From the NCBI GenBank assembly GCA_964020085.1, contig OZ026603.1:32357658-32421657 (forward strand): a stretch of DNA of 64,000 bases, read 5' to 3'. The notes under the pieces are model-generated. The model made no database searches, was not told the DNA's origin, and saw only the letters and a list, made by a program, of their open reading frames with translations. The position numbers and the translations under genes are program-made. The stretch's first letter is position 1. Every line of letters starts with the position of its first letter. This DNA comes from Micromussa lordhowensis. Taxonomy: Eukaryota; Cnidaria; Anthozoa; Scleractinia; Lobophylliidae. This document shows positions 23,901 through 32,778 of this stretch, in pieces.

Positions 23901-26530
23901 AGTGTGAAGCACAATTTACTACTGCCAGCACAAAGAATAATGTGAGGCACAAGATGGTTTTTGCTTTTTTAGAAGGGGGCATTTTTTTTAGTTTAGTTTT
24001 GAAATCCAATTCATAAAGTGCAAATTCTTGTGGCATGGAAAACTTACTTTGTTTTATCATAATTTAGAGTAATATGCGTGGCTCCATAGATGAGCACTAC
24101 ACTGTGAGATAGGGACATGGAAAATAGAGATTCTATTAAGTACACCAATTGGTGATGTTTATACAGGTCCACATGGGGTATCACATGGAGACCACTTTTC
24201 TGTAAGAGGACAGATGGTCCTATCATCAGAAGGACTTTAAATTACTGGAATTTAAATACTCCTTGGAGAAAGCTATAGATGGCTCTTGGTACACATGCTT
24301 GTAAGGTCTGTATATTGTATTTTTAACACATGACTTATCCTTAGTATGCAGTCTAAAGATTGTTCCATGCCTACACACCTACAGGCCTAGGGGACTGAAC
24401 TTTCCTCTTCCTTTATATTACTCCAAGCTCTTTCCCCATCCTTAGCAGTTCTTATCTCTTGGTGCCCTTTTATAGCAAAATGCTACACACAGTTGCAAAG
24501 TTTTCCTTATTTCTGCTAGTTTCAGCCAAAAAAGAGATCCAACCTCCTGCATTCTCTTCTCGCACCTACATGTACTATAGAATTTCTGTCCTCTTTACTC
24601 CCTGGTCCCGGCACCCAATCATCCTCCTTCCCCTGTACACACTCTTCATTTAAGCAATAGAGCACTTTTTTTTCCATGTTTACATAGCCTCACTTAAACA
24701 CAAGGGGGTTTGGAGAATTCAGACAGACCCTCAACTGCGTTTCAGATATGCATACCGGTAACTCTCCCAGTTCCCCAAGTGTTTAGATGAGGTTATGTAA
24801 ACATGGAAAAAATACTCAATTGCTTTTATAAAATATTTGTCAAAAATACGCACAAATCTTAAACGTCACAAACACGTTTACACACGCGCCTATCACACAA
24901 CTATCAACCAATGAGAGTGTCTGTAATATCTCAGTTATTTTATAATTTCAAATAGTGACTAAAGAAAAGCCTATGCAAAACTGCAGTCTTAATATGCAAG
25001 ATAATACTTCTGTGAGACTGCGATATTTTGAACAAAATGTTATGATTTTCAAACCTTTAAAAGAAAACTTTTCCCTGTATTGGGGCTCTAGTAAACTAGA
25101 TCAAAAGCACCAGTTTGAGTGATATTGTTATTGCTTCAAAATAGACTTATCTGAACCATTGGAGGGTACATAGGATTTTTAAGAATCACTGCAGCAAAAT
25201 CCCCCACACAGAAAATGGTTCGACTTACCCTTGGCTATTGGGTTCATAACAAGAGTGTATAAACCGGAAACGAATTTCGCCTGGCTCTTCCGTATTAACT
25301 ATTCAAAGAAAATCGATTGCGAACTAAAAATATTACGATAAGAAACTAAGATTCTAAAAATATTCGGGTAGAAACATTTGAACACAAACACTGTTCGAAG
25401 GAAACATTAACGTGCTACACAATGAGAGAGAAATTCTACCGGTAAAGTGAAACCGACAACGTTGTAAATAACGCAAAAAAAAGACATCGTAATGTAAAAA
25501 TATCACACATTAAAGGTGTATTGTAAATGCTTTACAAGGGAATTTAATGCACAAAACCATGTTTCTTAATATATCAATGCTTGTCAAACAATGGGATAAA
25601 GTCAAAAACGTTTTAAGGTTCTCGGAAAAAAGGCAGTTACGAACTTACAACAACAGGGTCATGTCATAAAACATAATGAATTAGTCAAGTAACATAAGCG
25701 CTACTCAAAACAAGTGATTCAAATTATTTTAACGCCGATGGAATCAATACGCCCCCATAAAAGCAACGGTTTTCGAAGTATTTCCACGCTAGAGGCAATT
25801 AATCTACTTCTAATCCATGTTGTGGCATAAGTTAATTTAAGCTTGCACGATCAAAGAAAACCAACTCGGTTAATACGCAAACTTATATAAGTTTAAGCTT
25901 AACAACGTTGACAAAAAATAAATAACTGGGCACTTCACTATAATTTTTACCGTACCTCTACTCGATCCCGTCTTCGCTTCTTAGATTTAGGTGCCTGTAA
26001 AAGAGTAAACGTGTTAAGATCTCCATTTCAAAACAAGCTTACTTCGCGCAATTCATGGCTTCGATGGCACTGCGGTTTCTAAGGAATCCGGAGCGTTGGA
26101 CAAAAAAACGTACTGAGCTGATAGAGGTGCACAACTTACATATTTCTCCTCAAACTTCTTGGCCAAAGCTCTTAGATTTTCTTCGTCTCCATCTTCTTTC
26201 CACGGGGTTTTCTCTGGAGTATCATTGGACTTCGCGGGAAAGAAAAATATTAGGGAATCAAAAATCACGGGCATGTTTTAACAACGACAAAAATCAGCAA
26301 TACATTGATGTACTACACTGATAAAATTGCCTCGGTTCTGGAGAAGAGCCCTGGACAGCCTAAACATCACCCACCGTAGAAGTTTTTACAAGGTCCAGAA
26401 ACGAAAACTCCGGACACTTCTTGTCATCGCTTTCCGTAAGAGAGAGCTTGAAGCGTAGAGTTCGGGCCGTTTCTGAATTTTTCCAGTGTTCATCCACTGT
26501 CTCCGAAGGAAAAGGGTTAGCTTTTTCCAT
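8935..26530 (-). CDS. UBN1: Ubinuclein (HIRA complex subunit), complete 24-exon gene
   Basis: Exons on the complement, 5' to 3': 26530-26375, 26229-26140, 25994-25956, 23725-23663, 22987-22887, 22717-22666, 22437-22334, 22003-21464, 21189-21147, 20624-20538, 20446-20407, 18792-18708, 17250-17211, 16998-16918, 16794-16721, 16406-16319, 15934-15879, 15706-15656, 15541-15522, 14816-14770, 13853-12967, 12731-12424, 11051-10959, 8996-8935. They sum to 3207 nt (1068 aa) with frame kept throughout; human UBN1 is about 1130 aa. Ubinuclein is the nuclear HIRA-complex subunit that binds histone H3.3 for replication-independent deposition. Residues about 21-52 match the N-terminal HIRA-binding region (CPEFSFLDLV). 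Residues about 96-145 are the Hpc2-related domain (TYGYDETDPFVDDTEA, then TTEHGGFYINQG). A lysine-rich stretch follows. The middle domain (about 383-600) includes YYLPCTKETLKKRAKNLL and PLWPKGWM. Exon 21 is Ser/Thr/Ala/Gln-rich and disordered. It could serve as the ancestor of both UBN1 and UBN2. Confidence 0.94.
9058..9975. mobile_element. Compound inverted-repeat element in ubinuclein last intron
   Basis: Outer blocks (TTGTTTTCTTTT...GTGTTTCTATC and GTGTTTCCATGACTTGATAG...ATGTTTTCTTTT) are inverted relative to each other. Inside, two related sub-copies each contain AGTAGATTTATACTAAAA followed by a hairpin of CGATAGTTG-type and CAACTATC arms. This looks like nested or internally duplicated foldbacks. 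Confidence 0.6.
10038..10287. mobile_element. MITE with TA target site, 250 bp
   Basis: The ends TACAGTGTGACTACTCCAAC and the inverted GTTAGAGTAGTCGCACTGTA are flanked by TA. Inner arms around CGTAGAGGTTAACA / TGTTAACCTCCACG continue the hairpin. TA duplication with CAGTG ends suggests a Tc1/mariner-superfamily (pogo-like) origin. Confidence 0.75.
10424..10748. mobile_element. 325-bp foldback element
   Basis: The arms CATCCTCAGAGACCAGG...GCAATATTTTTGGGC and their inverted counterparts (GCCCAAAAATATTGCA...GGGTCTCCGAGGATG) pair over about 70 bp. Confidence 0.8.
11989..12138. mobile_element. GGGCTGTG MITE family, copy A
   Basis: Starts GGGCTGTGCTCTAGAAG and ends TTCTTAGACCAAAGCC, imperfect 15-bp inverted termini. 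Related copies lie at 28456-28625 and 48157-48319, sharing TTTGGGCTCCTT and the GATTTCATGGTTAG-type block. Confidence 0.8.
14006..14455. mobile_element. Tigger/pogo-like MITE, TA-flanked, 450 bp
   Basis: Both ends carry TACAGTGAAACCTGTATTAA in inverted orientation, followed by AGCGGACACC tandem motifs (CGGACAC recurs about eight times). TA duplication with CAGTGAAACC ends is typical of non-autonomous Tigger-type elements. It sits in the intron before the long Ser/Thr-rich ubinuclein exon. Confidence 0.8.
16519..16681. mobile_element. Foldback element with about 65-bp arms
   Basis: The left arm runs GGCCAATTTTGATACATTAA...GGAGAATAAAACAAAAG; the right arm is its inverted, slightly diverged copy ending at 16681. 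The loop is about 30 bases. It lies in a ubinuclein intron. Confidence 0.8.
17374..18286. mobile_element. GGCTGGTTTT foldback family, two tandem copies
   Basis: Copy 1 starts at 17374 and copy 2 at about 17826; both follow ATAGTTATCTATTA, so the flank was duplicated too. The body carries repeated GGAGTCGGAGTCG motifs and an inner palindrome around CAGTGAAAACTAGATTG. Copy 2 ends with the inverted terminus GTGAAAACCAGC. A third, separate copy lies at 35107-35548. Confidence 0.8.
18950..19470 (+). pseudogene. Dead CR1/L2-like non-LTR retrotransposon 3' fragment
   Basis: Translated pieces show the RT C-terminal region of CR1-like LINEs: KLQRVQNIAARLITGSSRRD, HITPVLKNWH, LPVKLRITFKILL, then FGQRTFSYCAPKLWNGLP. 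A TAG stands where Trp is expected in the HWLPV-type motif, and there are deletions and frame changes. It lies in the ubinuclein intron between exons 11 and 12, opposite to the gene. Confidence 0.88.
19946..20136. mobile_element. Tigger-like short element (degraded)
   Basis: The left end TACAATGGAACCTCGATATA resembles Tigger termini. A diverged inverted counterpart (AATCAAGGTTCC...TGTA) lies near 20118-20136. The element is only about 190 bp and degraded. Confidence 0.5.
24652..24836. mobile_element. 185-bp foldback element
   Basis: The left arm AAGCAATAGAGCAC...CCATGTTTACATAGCCTCA is matched by an inverted right arm TGAGGTTATGTAAACATGG...TCAATTGCTTT. It lies in the large intron between ubinuclein exons 3 and 4. 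Confidence 0.8.
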
Positions 26531-27394
26531 ATCCCATCAAGAAAAAGCCAAAAACACGGGCCGCGTCCGTGGAGCCTTTGTTAAACCCCATCTACACGAA
26601 CCTTATCCATCTTGAACTTGCCCGCTCCTCGCTCCAAAATCAACACTTTGTTCAACTGCGCATGCTCAGTGCCCAACTGCGCAGCCGCAGTGTGATTTTT
26701 AGAGCGCCGATGCTTCAAAGTTTGTGTCTTGGTGGAAATTACAGAGAATCTACAACAAATCGAGCAATCTTCCGAATTTCGATTTTTGGCTCGGAATGGG
26801 CTGAAAACGTGGAGAACGGCCCCAAATCGGCCTAAATTCGGAGAAAACGCGAAAAAAATTGTTTAGACAAATTTTAAAAATACGGTTTTTCGCTCCCCTA
26901 AACTGTCTAAAATCTCAAAATGTGGTCCTTTTTATGTCCAAAATGGCGAGAAACGAGAAAGCGTGTGCGAATCGGCCCGCTACGCCCCACCCGACGCAAA
27001 AGAACGCACATGTTTCCACAGAATCGCTAGCTTAACTACATTATGCAAAGCCCCCATTGTTTGCCCCTGATCAATTTTTCAGCGCTACATGTACCTGATA
27101 CGCGCTTGTGCTTGCGTGAAAAAAGCGCTTTTGTTGGCTGATCGCGGTTGAAAATGACAGATGCTATACCAACCGATAATTGTAATTGGACGCATTCTTG
27201 GCCGTGTTTACAGCTCTGGAAGAGAACAATATTGCGTGATATGCACAGTTTACTTCCGGTCTATGGGAGCAGCTGCTGAGCACGTGCAGGCTCAAACTAA
27301 TTCTGTCGACGCCGGCCACAAGTAAACTTTGGCGAAAAATTTGGGAGGAAATGTTTTACAGTTGGTCTTCTTTTCGTAGAAACTACAATTCAAA
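26531..27394. promoter_or_regulatory. Shared intergenic region of two divergent genes
   Basis: The 864 bases between the ubinuclein ATG (26528-26530, minus) and the histidinol-phosphatase ATG (27395, plus) presumably hold both promoters and both 5' UTRs. CpG is less depleted than in the neighbouring introns. A CACGTG E-box occurs near 27280. No TATA box is obvious. Confidence 0.6.
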
Positions 27395-30082
27395 ATGCCT
27401 ATTTCTTTGCACAGCCATAGTGGGCAGTTCTGTAAGCACGCTTTCTGCTCATTAGAAGAGGTTGTAGTGAGAGCGATCGAAGCCGGTTTTACACACTATG
27501 GACTATCGGAACACATGCCGCGATATGAAATAGAAGATTTATACGAGGAAGAAGTGGAGGTAAGTTTTGCTTTCCAGTTAAGACTGAAATATTAAGATCC
27601 TCGTATCAATAAGTTTCACATATTTACATCTAACTGAATAATATCAGTGTACAGAATCTTTTGACACGGGTATAACCTTATTAGTTGTTTAATACTTGGG
27701 ATGGAAATAATTAAGTTTGCATACATTTATTAGATTCATACATTGAAAAAATAGCTCTATGATACCTCAATACCACACGTTAACATTTAAATTACCTAAT
27801 ACCGCATGAAAAAAGTTCAATACTGCAATGCCGTAAACCCATACCCCCCTCCTAACTGACTGACTGAATAACCATTCAACCTGTGAAGTGACATATTTAG
27901 TAAATAAACCCCTTCAGGCAGCTGGTATGTCGGCTGACAATGTCCGAGGCTGAGAGATGAGAGATGAACATTTGGCCGAGAAGCGAAGCTTCGAGGGCAA
28001 ATGTGAAAATTTGAGGACAATCTTTCCGCCAAGGACATTATCAGCCGACATACCAGCAAGCCAGAAAGGGGTTTATATTTTATAACCCTCCCATTAATTT
28101 TCTTTTCGCAATTAAACCTCGCGTAAACATGGTAAAAAAGCCAGTGGTAATCTGATGGCGAATGCGCGGGTGATTGTCAATGTCACTGTTGCTACACTCG
28201 TTAAAACGAGTTTGGAAGAAGAGAAAAGTTGAAATTCTTGGGCTGGCTGACTGTTTTTCCTCGACGGAAACAAGCAAAGGACAAATATCGATGCGGGCAG
28301 GGGTTATTGCGTGATAACTGTCTGGCGATTTAGACCACGTGACGTAAAGTAGCCAACTAAATCATGCAAAAATTAATGGGTGGGTTATAATTACTGACAA
28401 ATTGACATACGACATGACCAACCAGGAGATGGATGGATCTACCTGTCTGAATGCAGGGCTGTGCTCTAGAAGTGTCCAGGTGTTACAGGCGGCTAACTTT
28501 TGACTTTGGGTGACTGGAAAAACTCATTTTTTCCATATTTAAGATAATAATTAAGTGCCGAGCACCCAGGATTTCATGGTTATTAGAACCATTGGGCTCC
28601 TCAGAATGTTTCTTAGACCACAGTCTTCAACTGAGTTCTTTACTGGCTAACTACATGATAAGTGCGCACTACTAACAGAAACACTAATGGAAACTGAAAT
28701 TATTCTGTCATTGTAGGAGAATATGACACCTGCTGATCTCCAGAACATGTTTGAAGATTTTGTAAAGGAAGCTAGGCGCCTGCAAGAAAAACACAAAGAC
28801 AAGATTTGCCTTATTGTTGGCTTAGAAACAGAAGTTATAAGAGAAGATAGTTTTGATCGGATCCGCAAGTTGAAAAAAGACCTGAATTTGGATTATATAG
28901 TTGGATCAGTTCATCATGTTGATGGAATTCCGACTGATTTCAGCCGTGAACTGTTTGAAAAAGCAGAAAACCAAGCTGGTGGAACAGAACAAGTGATGTG
29001 CAGATACTTTGATCTCCAGTACAAGCTAATGGAAGAACTAAAACCTGAAGTCATTGGTCATTTTGATGTCATCAGACTTTATCGAGCTGATTTTGAAATA
29101 ACAGATTTGATTTGGGAGAAGATTGTTAGGAATATAGACTTTGGGATTACCTACGGAGCTTTGTTCGAGATAAATACAAGTGGTGCATCACCTAGAAAGA
29201 AACTGAAGTACCCATACCCTCACACACGAATTCTCCAGGTAAAAAGGCTGTAATAATGATTCATTACTGAATTTGGATTATATCATGCCTTGGCAGGGTT
29301 CGTACGGGTCATGGAAAACCTGGAAAGTCATAGAATTTATTATTCCAATTTCCAGGCCTGGAAAGTCATGGAATTTAAGTGAAGCTCATGAAAAGTCATG
29401 GAAAAGCAATATGCTTTCGGAAAATGAATAGGCAAAAAGATAAAAAACAAATTGAAAAAATAACAGACAAGTTAGCAACAGCCTTTAATTTTGTTCTATC
29501 GACCAGTTCCTTCGGCCCTTCTACCTGCAGTCAGACCCTTCCAGCTGGAACCTGTTCACAGGCTAAGATTATGTGTGGAACCAAGCAAGTTTGATTTAAA
29601 ATGAAATTGCTAATTTTCCATGAGATTCTCCAAAAACAGGGTAGCTGAAAGACACCTAGAACAAACATCTTTCCCAGGGTCTCTCTCTCCCTGCTCCCAG
29701 AGCAGGAAGAAGAGAGACCCTGGGAACAAGGTTGACATAGAACCCTTCTTTACCATCAAATTCTCAGAAATGATATAAAAGAAATGTAGCATAATAATTA
29801 TTATCATTTGCATCTTTTTTTTTCCCATAGTATCTTCTGACTTCTGGAGCTAAACTGACATTGTCTGACGATGCACATGGTACTGGTGATGTAGGTTTCT
29901 GGTACAACAACTTGCCCCAGTACTTAACTACTCACAATATCAGTGAGCTTTACTATCTGGAGAAGGCCTTGGTGACTAATCCTTCCTCAGGGCATAAAGG
30001 CAGCGTGGTGTGTAAGAAGATGGCGGGTTGTTTGAGTCATCCATTTTGGTCTCGTGCTGAAATTTTAGAGAATGACAAATAA
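27395..30082 (+). CDS. HIS2-like: PHP-family histidinol-phosphatase, HIS2 type
   Basis: Exons 27395-27559, 28717-29238 and 29831-30082 join in frame (both introns phase 0) to 312 aa; yeast HIS2 is 335 aa. The family hydrolyses histidinol phosphate to histidinol, the penultimate stage of histidine synthesis, using a PHP-domain metal site. The predicted metal ligands are all present: HSHS near the N-terminus with a nearby His (CKHAF), SEHMPR, GLETE, GSVHHVDG, GHFDV and SDDAHG. The C-terminus LYYLEK...HPFW also follows the fungal pattern. The start is the first ATG, immediately before the HxH motif as in HIS2 proteins. No targeting peptide is visible, so it is probably cytosolic. An AATAAA (30078-30083) overlaps the stop codon; another lies near 30615. 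The gene is divergent from ubinuclein. Most animals lack histidine synthesis; spliced animal-style structure argues against contamination. Its true substrate in this organism is inferred. Confidence 0.9.
27902..28080. mobile_element. Foldback element in histidinol-phosphatase intron 1
   Basis: The arms AAATAAACCCCTTCAGGCAG, CTGGTATGTCGGCTGACAAT and their inverted partners ending GGGGTTTATATTT pair across almost the whole element. Confidence 0.75.
28080..28391. mobile_element. Second foldback element abutting the first
   Basis: The ends TTATAACCCTCCCATTAATTTT and, inverted, AAAATTAATGGGTGGGTTATAA define a 312-bp element directly next to the preceding foldback. Confidence 0.75.
28456..28625. 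mobile_element. GGGCTGTG MITE family, copy B
   Basis: Starts GGGCTGTGCTCTAGAAGTG and ends TTCTTAGACCACAGTC. It ends about 90 bases before histidinol-phosphatase exon 2. Confidence 0.8.
29671..29726. repeat. Perfect-ended palindrome (TTCCCAGGGTCTCTCT)
   Basis: TTCCCAGGGTCTCTCT...AGAGAGACCCTGGGAA with CTGCTCCCAGAGCAG at the centre forms a compact hairpin in intron 2 of the histidinol-phosphatase gene. Confidence 0.75.
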
Positions 30083-30289
30083 AATTGTGTTTCCTAATCT
30101 TTGGCAATTTGTGTGTTTGAAACTTAGTGAGGTAAAGGTCGGTAAAGGTTTCTACAGGGAGGTTCTGCTCTCAGGTCCAAACCTTCTCCCTTTGATATTC
30201 TGTTTTTAAGAGAAGGTAAAGACAAAGTCTGCGTATGAGCCAAGTGGCCCAGCAGCCCGGCGCTTATCTCCATTTTCTGAAGCGTGAAG

Positions 30290-30533
30290 CAACTAGGAGT
30301 ATTTCTATCTCCCCCTTGATAGGATGTTAGTCTATTGCAGGGCTACCTCCAGCTTTAAATTCACCAGAACCCAATATTATAGACCTGGGTGGAGAGAGGC
30401 ACTGTGAAAGTGTCTTGCCAAAGAACACAACGAAATGTCCCTGGGAAGGCTCGAACCAGGGCCGCTCAATCTGCAGTCCAGCGCACTAGCCCTAAGTCCC
30501 CGGCACTAACCATGAGGCCACCGCGCCTCACCC
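30290..30533 (-). mobile_element. tRNA-derived SINE copy
   Basis: On the complement the head reads GCGCGGTGGCCTCATGGTTA (A-box-like) and, about 60 bases on, CCTGGTTCGAGCC (B box, 30448-30457). A body follows with GGCAAGACACTTTCACAGTG and CCTCTCTCCACCCAGG. This layout is a tRNA-type Pol III promoter with a conserved SINE body, inserted just downstream of the histidinol-phosphatase gene. Confidence 0.8.
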
Positions 30534-31639
30534 TTTAGTACTCAGTTCGTAGAAATGACACTCATTTATTTATTGTGTAGTATCGCTGGACATTTTTACC
30601 CTAACATTGTAACTTTAAATAAATGTTAAATCAATTGGTATATTTTCTGATTGTTGCAACCTGTAACAAAATATCACCACGATTTCTTCACCTTCAAGAA
30701 GTGCCTGCAATCAGACGACAGATTTATTTCAGCCTATTATAAATGTCATAAAACTCAAACAGGTGCAAGCTACTGTTTTCAACAGCAGGGTAAGCGTTCT
30801 GGCTATTTCAGAACATTTTTCTATGTTTGTAAAGACTTGTAGCTGCCGGTTTCTTGTTTGTAGTGGTGGTTAGTTGCTCCAAAAATGTGGATCATCAAGC
30901 TTTCATCAAAGCAGGTTGAGATCTTGTCCAAAGATACCACTTTGGACAAAAATAATCAAACACATTTCTACAGTCAAGTCAATTAAATAAATACAAAAGT
31001 TGGTCGGTTTACGGATGTCTAAATTTATCTCCTCTGGTTGGAGATAAAAGAAGACCAAAGATGTCTCTTTTACAGCTGCAATTCTAAACGCAGGCACCGA
31101 AAAAGAGTGACAAAGCTCTCCTTGAAGAGAGCGCAAGCGAATATGTAACCATTGACAAACTCGCAAACTCAATTTTCAATGTTCTTCATTTCTTGTGCTT
31201 TTTCTTTTTTTCTGCGTTAACTCGTATTGACAAGCAATCGTGTTCAGATGCGTTTGCATTTTTGGCTAAACTTGCCGCAGATCGTTTTTTTGTCCCTCAC
31301 AAGAAAAACTCTATTCGAATTTTTAGGACGCCGATACGTTAGACGATAAGCCGCCGTAAGTTGAGCGGGTTTTTAGAATAGTAACAGATCAGTAACATGA
31401 TAAATTAAGAACTGAAAACAAAAACCAAGATAGGTAACATAGTCGGTGGTTGTGGTCGTACGTGGGTGCCAGCTGTCTGGTGTGGGTGATAAGTTAGGAA
31501 GGTTGTAGGCGTTCTGGCAGTTGTGGTCATCGTGGGAGTTAACGCCCCCAATACCCACAACGGCTAGACGCCTTGACTAACAAAGTAACACCACCCACAT
31601 GTGTCTCAACACCAGAAGTACAATAGTCAAGCCTGACTG
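30534..31639. other. Intergenic sequence, no gene seen
   Basis: Stretch between the SINE and the first foldback of the 31762/34267 pair. The ORFs are short and without recognisable domains. Confidence 0.4.
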
Positions 31640-31761
31640 ATAGAAGATAAAGTTAAAACAAAGGAAATCATGACCGTGGTTTGGATACCCGGTCTTAATT
31701 ATCATAGATTTTGACGATTTTACTTCTCCATTTTCTCCTTAGTTTAAGTTTCGATTGAGAA

Positions 31762-31911
31762 GATATATCAAACACTCGAGACAGTGCTTCATCGGCTATC
31801 CAAACACCTCGAATTTCGTCAAAAATACTCCGCTGCGCGTCGTATTTTCAACTCTCTTCTCGTTGTTTGGAGATCCCGATGAAACACTGTCTCTCGTGTT
31901 TGATATGTTAC
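31762..31911. mobile_element. ATATCAAACAC foldback family, copy 1
   Basis: The arms GATATATCAAACACTCGAGA and CTCTCGTGTTTGATATGT are inverted, with inner arms CAAACACC/GTTTGGAG. About 120 bases of flank (31640-31761) are also shared, inverted, with the copy at 34267. Confidence 0.85.
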
Positions 31912-32552
31912 TTCTAATGGCGAAGGCAGTAGCTTATTGATTTGGCTGTTTAAAACTTCTGTTGTATGGCCAACAGCGTCCTTGACTGGTGCGTTAAACC
32001 ATATATATTATACATTTTGTTTTAATTGCATTCACACACAAGTTGACAGAGGAAATTACTCAATCTTTTTATTTGCCAACAAATGAGTCAGTCTGGGGAT
32101 GAAAAGGCTGTACTTTAAAACTCAGTTATAAAATGCAAATATGTAGTCCTATTAACTCAATTATAAACTGTAGTGACATTTTTTTGAGGTTATAAAATAC
32201 ACCCCACTCTTCTCGCACTATCTCTTTCTTGATCTGGGTGAATGCCAAGAGGTCGGTGAAACTTTATCCTCTCTCAGTTCGTTTAAAAAAACTTTACACA
32301 GAAAAATATTCTCACCCGCCTACAACAATTCCCTTTTACTGTTGGGACATTTACTTTTAATTCGTTAACAAAACTATATACCTCTCTATTTAAGTTCCTC
32401 AGTCTCCAATGGACAAAATTTACCCGCGAAATCTAATTCGAGGCCGACTAGTCTTCCCGATTTAAAGGGAACAACTCCATTCATTTTTTCGACTTAACAA
32501 CTTGGCCGTTTAATTTACGGAAGACCTGTTTCGAAGACGACTTGATTCTGCC

Positions 32553-32676
32553 TTAGCCTGCGAATAGGCTCTAGCTAGGTTTCCGGCGAGGTCGAAAAAA
32601 AAAATTCTGCTACCGAAGCGCTTTGTTCGCTCAATTTCTTTTCCGCCCTTGTCGGGAGCCTGTTCGCAGGTTAGCA
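32553..32676. mobile_element. Short foldback next to receptor stop codon
   Basis: The ends TTAGCCTGCGAATAGGCTC and GAGCCTGTTCGCAGGTTAGC are inverted; an A-run lies inside. It is about 100 bases downstream of the receptor stop and probably within its 3' UTR. Confidence 0.7.
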
Positions 32677-32778
32677 TTGAAATTGCATTGCAAGACGACA
32701 CAAGTTCCGATTCATACATGCTCCTCCAAATGATCGTATTAAAGGATTTAAGTGTCGTATGTTTAAAATTTTCTTCAT

